Shown here: positions 1 to 8,260 of the stretch, piece after piece
Layout: every line of letters starts with the position of its first letter
Numbering within the stretch: position 1 is the first letter of the stretch
Assembly (NCBI GenBank): GCA_021151825.1
Contig: JAGKWQ010000005.1
Coordinates: 1 to 64,000, forward strand
Source: Cellvibrionaceae bacterium
Lineage (GTDB): Bacteria > Pseudomonadota > Gammaproteobacteria > Pseudomonadales > Cellvibrionaceae
Reading direction: 5' to 3'
DNA length: 64,000 nucleotides
Position numbers and translations under genes: made by a program
Notes under the pieces: generated by a model
What the model saw: only the letters and a program-made list of their open reading frames with translations
Database searches by the model: none
Told to the model about the DNA's origin: nothing

Positions 1-44
1 CTATTAACAGCGTTTAACTTAAATTGTTTTGAATATTTAGACAT
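1..44 (-). CDS. IS3-family transposase OrfA, N-terminal fragment
   Basis: An ATG at 44-42 opens a frame reading MSKYSKQFKLNAVN before the window ends. This is the usual start of the OrfA helix-turn-helix protein (Tnp_1/HTH_38 type) of IS3 elements, which contributes DNA recognition to the OrfAB transposase made by frameshifting. Only 14 codons are visible. The assignment rests on this N-terminus plus the correctly placed terminal repeat upstream. Confidence 0.7.
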   Translation of the reverse strand, partial: MSKYSKQFKLNAVN

Positions 45-99
45 AAAAACTGCACCTTACTTAGTTGGATTGGGTGTCCAACTTTTGGGGTGCAGTTCA
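1..99 (-). mobile_element. IS3-family insertion sequence, terminal fragment
   Basis: Read on the minus strand, the element starts at 99 with TGAACTGCACCCCAAAAG and continues into TTGGACA. This is the terminal inverted repeat typical of the IS150-like branch of the IS3 family. An open frame starts 55 nt further in and runs off the window. The opposite end lies outside, so completeness, target duplication and the second orf cannot be judged. The PilZ stop codon is about 30 bp from this end, so the insertion lies just downstream of that gene without visibly truncating it. Confidence 0.8.
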
Positions 100-131
100 C
101 TTTGCCGGTTTTTTTTCGCATCGACTTAACA

Positions 132-548
132 TCATCCCTGAGCTTGTTGGTCAAAGTTCCCTGAATAACGCTCGATCCACTCCATCGCCGCCTGCTCACT
201 CGTAAGCTGCCGTCCTTTCAGCGCTAACCGCTGGCGATAATCCTCTATCTGGCAAACCTGCTCTACCATTCGTGTACGAAAATATTCATCGTCACTGGTA
301 AAGCGCACACCAACTTCAAATTGTTTTTGCGCCTGCTCCCGTCGCCACACAATAACGCCGCGACCATGGTAATCCGGTTTGATCGCCGGAATTTCAAACT
401 CCACCACAGTACCCACTTTTACCGGTTGATCGGTAACAAAACACAAACCACCCGCACTTAAATTGCGTACGCGTACGCGCGATGAATCATCGCCGCCAGC
501 GCAAACCTGAATTGGAATAGACGTCGGATGACGGATATACGTACGCAT
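132..548 (-). CDS. PilZ domain protein
   Basis: A 138-residue soluble protein with a PilZ domain, the family that binds cyclic di-GMP. With the ATG at 548 the protein begins MRTYIRHP. This places the RxxxR half of the ligand motif at residues 2-6, and the second half, NLSAGG, follows about 35 residues later. The open frame extends 27 codons further upstream, but that part resembles no PilZ N-terminus, so the later ATG was chosen. Helical C-terminal tail. It is a single gene between the IS end and a 266-bp gap. The output pathway (motility, adhesion, polysaccharide) cannot be read from the context. Confidence 0.85.
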   Translation of the reverse strand: MRTYIRHPTSIPIQVCAGGDDSSRVRVRNLSAGGLCFVTDQPVKVGTVVEFEIPAIKPDYHGRGVIVWRREQAQKQFEVGVRFTSDDEYFRTRMVEQVCQIEDYRQRLALKGRQLTSEQAAMEWIERYSGNFDQQAQG

Positions 549-814
549 AATTTCACTCCCATAACATCCATGGATATAAAAAGTGTAACCCAGCACACCA
601 AAGGGAACGGAAGCATTTGTTATGAGCAAATAGGCGAGTTAGAACAAAACCATTGCCAGGGGAAAAATAATTACCTACAACAACGGAAGAAAAAATAGTC
701 GCTACGACTGAACGCGGGGTTTTGGCAAAGAATTAATGCCTGTGTGCAAAGGCGCAGTTTTTATTTCACTCAGCAACATGTATTTCACTGACTACAACGC
801 GCTATATTTTCACA

Positions 815-2035
815 CTAGCTGCGCCGCCAGGATTGTGCTTCGCGATAAGCAAGCCAACGCCACAAATATTCCAGTGGCCCTTGATTAAAATAATGCAACC
901 AACAATGAGCCAACACAATCTGTATCAACCAAAAAACCACAGCAAATAACATCAATTGCGAAAGACTCACGTGCGCGTATAATCCGGCGCCGTAACCATA
1001 GAAAATAAATGTGCATACCAAAGTTTGCAGAATGTATAAGCTCATCGCCATCTTTCCAACCGGAGCGATTAAAAAGCGCAACGACGCCAGTGAGTTTGAA
1101 TTAATGCAGCGAATCCCGAGTAGCGCATAACCAATTGCCATCAACATACTACCCAATAAATGCAAGGCACTGCCGGTAAGGAATGTGTAGATTGCCGGAA
1201 AGTTTTTTAACCAACCGATATACACACTCACCACAACCAAACCAAAGCCGGGTAAAAGTGTTATCAGCAGCCACTTATTTATCGAGTGATTAATTGCGGA
1301 TGAAAACCATCCTTGCCGCGCCATTGCCATACCAATCAGCATCAATCCTAGATTGCACCAACCAGTGATAATAACGGCTGTTTGCAAACCGATATATTCC
1401 GTTGCCCGCGCAGAAAATTGTGACCCCCATGATTGTCGATACTGCTGGATTTCTTCGCTCACCAATTCAGGTGTAGCGTAAACGGCCCACTCCCCGTTAA
1501 CGCTTTCCGGTAGCAATGCCATCAGCAATAACAAAATACTTTGCGAACAAATTAATAGTGCCCCCATTATCACCAACTGCCGCAGGGGAAGCTCACGCCA
1601 CTGCCACGCAATCCAACCCATAAGCGCATAGGTAAATAAAATATCCCCGCTCCAGAGCAGGTAACCATGCAAGCAACCAATCACCCCCAACCACCACAGC
1701 CGACGCTCTTGTAAGCCGGCCCGATCATGTCGACGCGCAAAATATTCCAGGCTTGCACCAAAGCACACACTAAGCAATCCAATACATTTGCTATCGACAA
1801 AAATAAAAAGAAAATACCAACAGAATGTATCAATGAGAGAAGGATTATCCAACAGCAGAGGGCTCGCGCGCGCATCGGTTGGCAACGCGAAGGAATAGAG
1901 ATTAATTAATAAAATCCCGAGAACGGCAATGCCACGCAAAATATCCAGCGATGAAATTCTTTCGAGGGAAAGAGAGGACACAATCACAAAACGTAACACC
2001 CCTGTTATTTTTTTGGCAGCGCTCAGAAAAAGCAT
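815..2035 (-). CDS. DUF418 family membrane protein (YeiB-like)
   Basis: An integral membrane protein of about 406 residues. The N-terminal part carries the SLDILRGIAVLGILLIN signature of the DUF418/YeiB family, followed by about eight hydrophobic segments and the conserved C-terminal DUF418 block with the motif GPLEYLWR near the end. Function is not established for the family; acyltransferase-like folds are related. The frame begins with GTG at 2071, but the ATG at 2035 has a GCAGG five bases upstream and was preferred. The family homology itself starts about 20 residues later. It appears monocistronic. Confidence 0.8.
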   Translation of the reverse strand: MLFLSAAKKITGVLRFVIVSSLSLERISSLDILRGIAVLGILLINLYSFALPTDARASPLLLDNPSLIDTFCWYFLFIFVDSKCIGLLSVCFGASLEYFARRHDRAGLQERRLWWLGVIGCLHGYLLWSGDILFTYALMGWIAWQWRELPLRQLVIMGALLICSQSILLLLMALLPESVNGEWAVYATPELVSEEIQQYRQSWGSQFSARATEYIGLQTAVIITGWCNLGLMLIGMAMARQGWFSSAINHSINKWLLITLLPGFGLVVVSVYIGWLKNFPAIYTFLTGSALHLLGSMLMAIGYALLGIRCINSNSLASLRFLIAPVGKMAMSLYILQTLVCTFIFYGYGAGLYAHVSLSQLMLFAVVFWLIQIVLAHCWLHYFNQGPLEYLWRWLAYREAQSWRRS

Positions 2036-2173
2036 ACTGCCTGCATCGGTAATATATCCTGATTCAAGCACACATTACACAACACCCACCGACAACACAT
2101 CAGTCAAAGCGTACCCTGGGGCCAACCATTTATGTAGGGATAAGCCTGTGAAGGGGAAATAATATATGGCAAT

Positions 2174-2207
2174 AAAAAACCCGAAGTTCGCGAGAACTTC
2201 GGGTTTT
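2174..2207 (-). terminator. Intrinsic terminator after tRNA-Phe
   Basis: A perfect 10-bp stem, CCCGAAGTTC / GAACTTCGGG, closes a GCGA tetraloop at 2180-2203. On the minus strand it is followed by a run of six T. It lies 10 bp beyond the CCA end of the tRNA and ends the mutY-yggX-tRNA transcription unit. Four T also follow on the plus strand, so it may act in both directions. Confidence 0.85.
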
Positions 2208-2212
2208 AAATA

Positions 2213-2288
2213 TGGTGCCCAGAGGCGGAATCGAACCACCGACACGAGGATTTTCAATCCACTGCTCTACCGACTGAGCTATCTGGGC
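2213..2288 (-). tRNA. tRNA-Phe (GAA)
   Basis: A 76-nt cloverleaf with a 7-bp acceptor stem (GCCCAGA/TCTGGGC), discriminator A, encoded CCA, a TTCGATT T-loop and anticodon loop TTGAAAA, giving anticodon GAA. The anticodon stem is GTGGA/TCCTC, which contains a U28-U42 mismatch where Pseudomonas and E. coli genes have a Watson-Crick pair. The first 10 nt overlap the end of the yggX coding region, and the yggX TAG stop lies inside the acceptor stem/position 8 region. Confidence 0.97.
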
Positions 2289-2539
2289 GTGTCGTCGCAG
2301 GTGGGCTGCGATTTGGTCATTTGTTCAGTGAGGTAAACCTTGGTCCCTATGTCCATCACATTGAGACGTTTTTCATTGATGAGCATGGTTTGGTGCGCCA
2401 TCCACTCTTGCCAGGCTTTTTTGGAAACGTTGCCATAAATATCCTGGCCTTTGGCGCCGGGATAAGGTGGCACATCCAACCCTTCCAGTTCTTGTTTGTA
2501 TTTGCGGCAAAAAACCATTCTGGCCATTACATCACTCAC
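2279..2539 (-). CDS. yggX: Fe(2+)-trafficking / oxidative damage protection protein YggX
   Basis: An 86-residue cytosolic protein with the YggX family start MARMVFCRKYKQELEGLD (after a short MSDV) and the conserved PPYPG.KG..I motif. The single conserved cysteine (C11) is present. The family protects Fe-S clusters and limits Fenton damage. It lies 29 bp downstream of mutY on the same strand. The mutY-yggX pairing is conserved in gammaproteobacteria and links oxidative DNA repair with iron handling. Its stop codon lies inside the tRNA-Phe gene. Confidence 0.95.
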   Translation of the reverse strand: MSDVMARMVFCRKYKQELEGLDVPPYPGAKGQDIYGNVSKKAWQEWMAHQTMLINEKRLNVMDIGTKVYLTEQMTKSQPTCDDTPR

Positions 2540-2568
2540 TTTTAAATTGGGAACTCGCCTGATTGCTA

Positions 2569-3666
2569 TCAGGATTTACGTTTGGGGCTGCGCCTGGTTG
2601 CCGTTGCCACAACGGTGCGCGGATCCAGTTGCGCCAGCTTTTCCAATAACTTTTTCACCGGTGCAGCCAACCCCAACGCGTCGGGCTGATGGGGATTGTA
2701 CCAGTGTGTCGCAGCTTCACCGATAGTTTGCGGGGTTTTCGCCAGTTGGATCAGCACCGGTGTGATGTCCAGATGATAGTGACTAAAGGTGTGGCGATAG
2801 CTATCCCATACCTCGTGCTCGATCACTGTACCGAAATAATCTGCGGCATATTCAGCGACATCAGCATCAATTGCCAATTCGGGGAAACTCCAAAGCCCGC
2901 CCCAAATGCCTTGTGCAGGACGCTGTTGCAATAATAAATCGCCGGCGGGATTACGTAGCATCAAGAGCTGGACCGCTTTTTCCGGCAAGGTTTTTTTCGG
3001 CTTTTTGCCGGGATAATCCTGCGGATTGCCTTGTGCATACGCAATACAACCTTCGCGCAACGGGCAAACCTCACACCTGGGCTTACTGCGTGTGCATAAG
3101 GTTGCCCCCATATCCATCATCGCCTGGGTGTAATGGTTGGCGCGGGACTTGGGCGTGTATTGCTCTGCAATTTCCCACAAGCGGCTCACCACATTCGTTT
3201 GGCCCGGCCAGCCTTCTACGGCGTGATAGCGAGCCAGCACACGCTTGACATTACCATCCAGAATGGCGGCACGTTGTTGATAGGCGATACTTGCAATTGC
3301 ACCGGCAGTTGAGCGGCCAATTCCGGGCAGCTCCGCCAATTCATCCACCGTTACTGGAAATTCGCCACCATAATTCTTCACCACCGCCTGTGCACATTTA
3401 TGCAAATTGCGCGCTCGCGCGTAATAGCCCAAACCAGTCCATAGATGCAGAACTTCATCGATAGGTGCCGCTGCAAGGGACGTTACGGTAGGAAAGCGCG
3501 CGATAAACCGCTCAAAATAAGGAATTACAGTAGTGACCTGGGTTTGCTGCAACATAATCTCAGACAACCAAACGCGATAGGCGTTGATGTCCTGTTGCCA
3601 CGGCAAATGCTTGCGCCCGTGTTTATCAAACCATTTCAACACGCGCGCTGAAAACGATGTACTCAT
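2569..3666 (-). CDS. mutY: A/G-specific adenine glycosylase MutY
   Basis: A 365-residue base-excision repair enzyme that removes adenine opposite 8-oxoguanine. The order is HhH-GPD domain, iron-sulfur loop, then C-terminal NUDIX-like domain that reads 8-oxoG. Visible motifs: catalytic glutamate in LSEIMLQQTQV (about residue 36, matching E. coli Glu37), the helix-hairpin-helix LPGIGRSTAGAIAS with the following Asp in ILDGNVKRVL, and the 4Fe-4S motif C-x6-C-x2-C-x5-C (CTRSKPRCEVCPLREGC). The ATG at 3666 fits the family start. An in-frame TTG at 3687 is possible; neither has a good ribosome binding site. Confidence 0.96.
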   Translation of the reverse strand: MSTSFSARVLKWFDKHGRKHLPWQQDINAYRVWLSEIMLQQTQVTTVIPYFERFIARFPTVTSLAAAPIDEVLHLWTGLGYYARARNLHKCAQAVVKNYGGEFPVTVDELAELPGIGRSTAGAIASIAYQQRAAILDGNVKRVLARYHAVEGWPGQTNVVSRLWEIAEQYTPKSRANHYTQAMMDMGATLCTRSKPRCEVCPLREGCIAYAQGNPQDYPGKKPKKTLPEKAVQLLMLRNPAGDLLLQQRPAQGIWGGLWSFPELAIDADVAEYAADYFGTVIEHEVWDSYRHTFSHYHLDITPVLIQLAKTPQTIGEAATHWYNPHQPDALGLAAPVKKLLEKLAQLDPRTVVATATRRSPKRKS

Positions 3667-3707
3667 AAAAGATACGGATTTGGCCAAAGAGGATAGGCAG
3701 AGAGAAA

Positions 3708-3736
3708 GGCGCGAATTCTAGCGGTAAATTCGCGCC
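3708..3736. repeat. Inverted repeat between AsmA and mutY
   Basis: A perfect 10-bp inverted repeat, GGCGCGAATT / AATTCGCGCC, with a 9-nt loop, in the 94-bp gap between the AsmA stop and the mutY start. On the minus strand it is followed by CTTTCTCTC rather than a clean T run, so it may be a weak terminator or processing hairpin. Confidence 0.5.
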
Positions 3737-3760
3737 CTGCCCACAACAGAAAATAATCTG

Positions 3761-5977
3761 TTATTCAGGCACAGCAGCAGGTTCGGGAACTGCCTCCGAT
3801 GCGGGCACCGGTGCAGATGATGCAGTTGCTTCCGCCGCTGGCGCTGTGGCAGAAGAAGTGGCACCGCGATTAAGGCGTTGCTGTAACTTATCCAGCAACT
3901 GTTGTTTTTTATCTTCTATTTTTTGTTTTGCTTCCTGCTTTCTATCATCCAGCTTTTGCTCCAACTCCTGTTTTTTTGCATCAAATTTTGCGCCGTGTTT
4001 TTCCTTGAGTTTATATACGGCGAAATCTTTGGTCAGTTGCACCAGCATATCTTTATCCGGACGACAATCGTGCAGCGGATTGATTTCATCAAGCGAACCT
4101 TTACAGCGCAATAGTTCCAAACCGCGCTCCAACCAGTAATAACTGCCGACACTACAACCGTTTGCACTGGTAGTGACGGCAACTTGCTCTGCGGTTACAG
4201 TATCGGTTTTTCCTTTGACCAATTTCAGGGGAAGAAAGATATCGTATTCGTCACTGGCAAGATTAATTTTTCCCGTCGAACCTAATTGCAATTTTTCAAC
4301 ACCGGCTTTGAAGGTATCAATAGTAATAATTTGATCACGCCATTTTACGCTGCCGGATAATTCCGTCAGTTCGGTATATTCATTCCAGGTTGTTGTCGGA
4401 TCTTCCGCTTTATTAACCAGATTCACCAGCTTACAAAATTGCTGCTCCAAGTTGATGGGCGATACGCGCACTTGCGCACCGGAAAAATTGGCATTGGCAC
4501 GCAATGCCTTGAATAAAGCATCGGTAGAATTACCTTGGCTACTACCAATAGCCCTGGCCTGTACTGCACCTTGCAAACCAAATTTCGAATCCATTTCCAT
4601 CGCTTTCAATAGTGGTGCTAACTCCAAACCCTCTACGCCCGCATCAAACTGCAATTGACTTTGTTGCCCGCGTGCATCCAATTGACCTTTGGTAGTAATT
4701 TTTCCGCTGAACGCAGTAGCACTGAAACTTTGTTCGATCATGCCATTCTTCGCGAGCACTTTTGCATCTACCATTTCCAGCGGAATTTTATTGACGATTA
4801 ACTTTTTCAACGCAAGCTTTATATTCAGATTGAGCGAGCGCAATGCATCTATCGGCAATGGAGTATCTGATGCATGAGCAGGCGCAGCTGTCGTCGCTGG
4901 CTCGCCTTTCGCCGGGGGAGACAAGTAGTCATCGAGATTAAAAGAATCACCGGCGAGTGATGCCCTGATTGCGCTGGTTTCAAAATTGTTTATCGCGGCC
5001 GAACCGCTGAAAGATGTTTCATCCAACACCAGCTTCAGGTTTTCCAATTTCACTTTTTCAGTGCCACCGTTGATGTCCGCTGATAAACCAAATTTTCCCA
5101 GCGCATCTCTTTTAGTCGTTTGTAATTCAACACCAAACGCGGCGAGCAATTTTTGCAGGCTGGTTTCTTTCAGCGTGATTTGACCTTGATAGGCAGGATT
5201 ATTTTGTAACTCTGTCACTGTTAACGCGTAAGTTAACGCCAACGTTGTAGCTTCTTTATTAGCAATATCCAGCTGCAATTGCCCATCCGTGAGGCGAAGA
5301 TTATTCAGGGCTTTATCAATACTGACCTGGGAATTTATTTTGCCAGCGAGTGTTAATTTTCCTGCGTTCACCTGAGCTTGCTCCAATACAAATCCCAAAT
5401 CCACGGCAAAAGGTTCTGCGCGCAGATTTACACCGCTCATAGTGAGGTTAATATCGCGCAAATTAATTCCACTACCCGATTGCGCATCGGCAAAAGCGAG
5501 ACTGGAGTTAGTCAGACTGATATGTTGGATATCCAACGACAAATTGGATTCAGCATCAGCAACCGATGCTGGCGGTGTCGTGGTTGTAGGCGGTTTGCTG
5601 AAAGCTTCCCAATTCCCTTTACCGGTTTGGTCGCGCTTTAGATTCAATTTCAAACCATCTACCGCAATATGATCGACTTGAAAACTTCCGCTGAATAACG
5701 GAATCAACTTCAACAGCAGGCTGGCTTGTTGCAGAGAGGCAATCGCTTGATCCGGCTCGGCAAGCGGGGCTACGTGCACATCGTTAACGGCGACCCCGAT
5801 ACTGGGCCAAAGATCCCATCCCAAATCCCCTTTAATTTGCAAAGCCACACCCTGATCCTTCGCTAACGCCTCAATACGCGGCTTAAAACGGTTGGCATCC
5901 ACTAAAAAGACCAAGGCGAAAACCGCCAGAACAATCAATAGCAACAACACCGCCAGGCTTTTAAGCAGAATTTTCAT
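3761..5977 (-). CDS. AsmA family inner-membrane/periplasmic protein
   Basis: A 738-residue AsmA-type protein, from a family of bridge-like lipid-transport and outer-membrane assembly proteins. One N-terminal membrane anchor (residues about 3-26) is followed by the chorein-like start VDANRFKPRIEALAKDQG and repeating beta-rich segments through the middle. The AsmA C-terminal block lies around residues 450-640. Unusually, the end (about 650-738) is a Lys/Glu/Gln coiled coil followed by an Ala/Pro/Glu-rich disordered tail. It lies upstream of mutY on the same strand, an order also seen in Pseudomonas. The exact lipid or porin partner is not known. Confidence 0.9.
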   Translation of the reverse strand: MKILLKSLAVLLLLIVLAVFALVFLVDANRFKPRIEALAKDQGVALQIKGDLGWDLWPSIGVAVNDVHVAPLAEPDQAIASLQQASLLLKLIPLFSGSFQVDHIAVDGLKLNLKRDQTGKGNWEAFSKPPTTTTPPASVADAESNLSLDIQHISLTNSSLAFADAQSGSGINLRDINLTMSGVNLRAEPFAVDLGFVLEQAQVNAGKLTLAGKINSQVSIDKALNNLRLTDGQLQLDIANKEATTLALTYALTVTELQNNPAYQGQITLKETSLQKLLAAFGVELQTTKRDALGKFGLSADINGGTEKVKLENLKLVLDETSFSGSAAINNFETSAIRASLAGDSFNLDDYLSPPAKGEPATTAAPAHASDTPLPIDALRSLNLNIKLALKKLIVNKIPLEMVDAKVLAKNGMIEQSFSATAFSGKITTKGQLDARGQQSQLQFDAGVEGLELAPLLKAMEMDSKFGLQGAVQARAIGSSQGNSTDALFKALRANANFSGAQVRVSPINLEQQFCKLVNLVNKAEDPTTTWNEYTELTELSGSVKWRDQIITIDTFKAGVEKLQLGSTGKINLASDEYDIFLPLKLVKGKTDTVTAEQVAVTTSANGCSVGSYYWLERGLELLRCKGSLDEINPLHDCRPDKDMLVQLTKDFAVYKLKEKHGAKFDAKKQELEQKLDDRKQEAKQKIEDKKQQLLDKLQQRLNRGATSSATAPAAEATASSAPVPASEAVPEPAAVPE

Positions 5978-6122
5978 AATGACTTCCTCTGTAAATGGAC
6001 AGGCACAGCAGCGATAAAAAACGCCTGCGTTAATTCAAGTTTAGAGGGGAGTGTATGAACAAAGTGCCGCAAGGGCCAATGAAAAGCTGATCCTGATCAC
6101 AAAAATCATCCGAGGAAGCGAT

Positions 6123-6142
6123 AACGTCGGAGACGTTTTTTT
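6123..6142 (+). terminator. Small hairpin with T run (weak terminator candidate)
   Basis: AACGTC-GGA-GACGTT followed by five more T, in the 209-bp gap between the orphan gene ending at 6187 and AsmA. Only six base pairs and no plus-strand gene upstream, so its significance is doubtful. Confidence 0.25.
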
Positions 6143-6186
6143 ACCAAATGCAGATAAAGGCCAGGAGGGAAACAATGCGCCACGAA

Positions 6187-6975
6187 CTAATCCGCAAGAC
6201 GCAATTTGCTGATATCAGGCGCAACCGGTTTGACCACAGATTTGAGCTGGCCGAGGTCGCTGCCTGCCGGCGCCAAGCCAAAATCGCTATTGGCGACAGC
6301 CACAGGAACTACAAGCGGACGCTCGTCTTTTGTCAATAAATCACTACCAGCGGCGGCAATTTCCCAATTTTCCAACTCAATTTCGACCAATGGCAATTCC
6401 AGTTTTTCATCGGCGCTAATCAGATTTTCACCCACCGCTGCCAAGCCCAAATCCGGAGCAATAACCACCGCATCGACGTCATGATGAACTTCCGCACTAT
6501 CCACCAGATTCCCCTCGGCCGGCCGCAAGCTCAGGCCGCTGGTATCCACCGCCACGGCAGTTGGCGCTCGGGGGCGCTCGCTAGCTGGCAACAAATCTGC
6601 ACCAATCGGGGCAAGAGTCCAGGCTGCATAATCCGGGGCTTTGGTAACAGGAGACAGCTCCGAAGCCGATGCTGGCTTCGATTGACCGCTCACCGGAGCA
6701 ACAGCAGCAACCGGCTTTTGCGGTGTGTTAGCCGGACTTTTATCGCTGGGGCAAACTTCAACCATAGCGCCGGCTTTGAGCAGTGCATCGCGATATTTGT
6801 TGGCCGTCGCCTCATCCAGGTTGCGTTTGAGCGGAACGGGACGACCGGTAAATAGCCCATCGATTTTGGCAGCATCCGCCTTGAAGAGCTGCTGCAGCTT
6901 TAGTTTGACTTCAGCCAGTTGATGGCCAAAAACGATGTCGCCGCGAAAAATAATGTCGAAGTCGGAATTGCTCAT
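6187..6975 (-). CDS. Orphan protein with N-terminal conserved domain and tandem degenerate repeats
   Basis: A 262-residue protein without signal peptide or membrane segment. Residues 1-75 form a conserved-looking unit (FDIIFRGDIVFGHQL...KLKLQQLFKAD...IDGLFTGRPVPLKRNLDE) of a type seen in several gammaproteobacterial proteins, for which I know no assigned function. A Pro/Ala/Ser linker follows. The C-terminal 150 residues contain five degenerate repeats of about 25-30 residues built around LAPxGxDLLxxxERP. The ATG at 6975 was chosen over upstream starts because the conserved unit begins there; no good ribosome binding site is visible. Single gene, opposite to the next one. Confidence 0.75.
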   Translation of the reverse strand: MSNSDFDIIFRGDIVFGHQLAEVKLKLQQLFKADAAKIDGLFTGRPVPLKRNLDEATANKYRDALLKAGAMVEVCPSDKSPANTPQKPVAAVAPVSGQSKPASASELSPVTKAPDYAAWTLAPIGADLLPASERPRAPTAVAVDTSGLSLRPAEGNLVDSAEVHHDVDAVVIAPDLGLAAVGENLISADEKLELPLVEIELENWEIAAAGSDLLTKDERPLVVPVAVANSDFGLAPAGSDLGQLKSVVKPVAPDISKLRLAD

Positions 6976-7157
6976 GGGGTTAACCGTTGATCGCTGGAAC
7001 TCGCTTGATAATAGCACCGCCGGGCGATAATTCCGGTTTTTGCTGATATCAGGCAAACAAACGCGATAAACAGTAAGCAGAATGTAACCAATCAGTCTTT
7101 GGTATTTCCAGAATTCACTTCCATACTTCAGTGGTTTACTTCCGAGGGAGTGTGTCT

Positions 7158-7427
7158 ATGTTGCCATTTATCGAAAAGAAACTGCAGGACAATCGCCTGG
7201 TCGTTGAAGGCGCGCTCAGCCAACATGGCAATGCGCGTTTGAAAGTAGAGCAGGACATTGCCTTCCTGACAGATCGCATCACTGCCATGAAAGCGCATCC
7301 GCGGCCCAATACTATGTTGATTGAGCATTATCAATCTATGCTCAAAAGCCGCGAATCAGTATTGAAATGGTTGCTGGATGGTTGCGACGACGAGACCAGC
7401 AGCTTGCCTGGTCAACGTAGCGCCTGA
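7158..7427 (+). CDS. Small hypothetical protein
   Basis: An 89-residue protein, probably all-helical (MLPFIEKKLQDNRLVVEGAL...), with no membrane segment and no family I can name. The ATG at 7158 has GAGGGAG about 7 bp upstream, which decides the start over an in-frame codon at 7131. It ends 5 bp from the stop codon of convergent cysE. The acidic tail after CDDE is probably disordered. Codon use looks like its neighbours, so I regard it as a real gene. Confidence 0.7.
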   Translation: MLPFIEKKLQDNRLVVEGALSQHGNARLKVEQDIAFLTDRITAMKAHPRPNTMLIEHYQSMLKSRESVLKWLLDGCDDETSSLPGQRSA

Positions 7428-7432
7428 GCGAA

Positions 7433-8245
7433 TTAGCAATCATCATTGTCAGTAAGATGATGGTCCATATCCAGTGCCGGTGAATCCCCCTTGGGCCTGC
7501 CAACCAATTTGGCAGGCACGCCGGCGACTGTTGTGTGCGGCGCAACGGACTCCAGAACTACACTCCCCGCACCGATTTTCGCTCCTTCACCTACTTCAAT
7601 ATTGCCCAGAATTTTTGCCCCCACACCAATCAACACACCGCGGCGAATTTTGGGGTGACGATCGGTTTTTACACAGCCGCTACCACCGAGCGTTACGCTA
7701 TGCAGCATGGAAACATCATCTTCAATCACCGCCGTTTCACCAATCACTACACCAGTTGCGTGATCAATCATGATGCCTTTACCAATGCGTGCGCCCGGAT
7801 GGATATCCACATCAAACGCTTGCGAAATTTGATTCTGGAAATAAAGCGCTAATGCATTACGCCCCTGTTGCCATAGCCAATGGGAAATACGCCATGACTG
7901 CAATGCGTGATAACCCTTGAAGAACAGAAACGGCATAAAAAATAATTTGCAAGCCGGATCGCGTTCGCGATGCGCACGAATATCCGCGCGCATCGCCTCC
8001 TCAATACTGGCATCGGCTTTCATCGCCTCATCGAACACTTCGCGCAGCATCATCGCCGGTAGCGCCTGGCTATCCAGTTTATTGGCGAGATGAAAAGAAA
8101 TCGCCGCCGCAAAGGAATGGTGATTCAGAATACTGGCGTGATAAAAACTTGCCAGTACCGGTTCGGTAGCACTGGCCTGTTGCGCTTCTGCGCGAATTTC
8201 CTGCCACACATCTACATGGGCAAAATTTTGAAGAGCGGTTTGCAT
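7433..8245 (-). CDS. cysE: Serine O-acetyltransferase CysE
   Basis: A 270-residue cytosolic enzyme making O-acetylserine from serine and acetyl-CoA, the first step of cysteine synthesis. The N-terminal helical SATase domain (about 10-140) precedes a left-handed beta-helix of hexapeptide repeats (about 145-245). Catalytic and CoA motifs visible: IMIDHATGVVIGE and VTLGGSG. The C-terminal tail ends HHLTDNDDC instead of the usual Ile, the residue that binds cysteine synthase in many CysE proteins, so complex formation may differ. Length is typical of the family. The HAD gene lies 15 bp upstream on the same strand, so they are probably co-transcribed. Confidence 0.95.
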   Translation of the reverse strand: MQTALQNFAHVDVWQEIRAEAQQASATEPVLASFYHASILNHHSFAAAISFHLANKLDSQALPAMMLREVFDEAMKADASIEEAMRADIRAHRERDPACKLFFMPFLFFKGYHALQSWRISHWLWQQGRNALALYFQNQISQAFDVDIHPGARIGKGIMIDHATGVVIGETAVIEDDVSMLHSVTLGGSGCVKTDRHPKIRRGVLIGVGAKILGNIEVGEGAKIGAGSVVLESVAPHTTVAGVPAKLVGRPKGDSPALDMDHHLTDNDDC

Positions 8246-8260
8246 AACAATAGCTGTCCG

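Noticed and set aside
3902..4139. Overlapping plus-strand frames rich in Phe, Ser and Cys opposite the AsmA C-terminus
   Set aside because: They are antisense readings of the Lys/Glu/Gln coiled coil.
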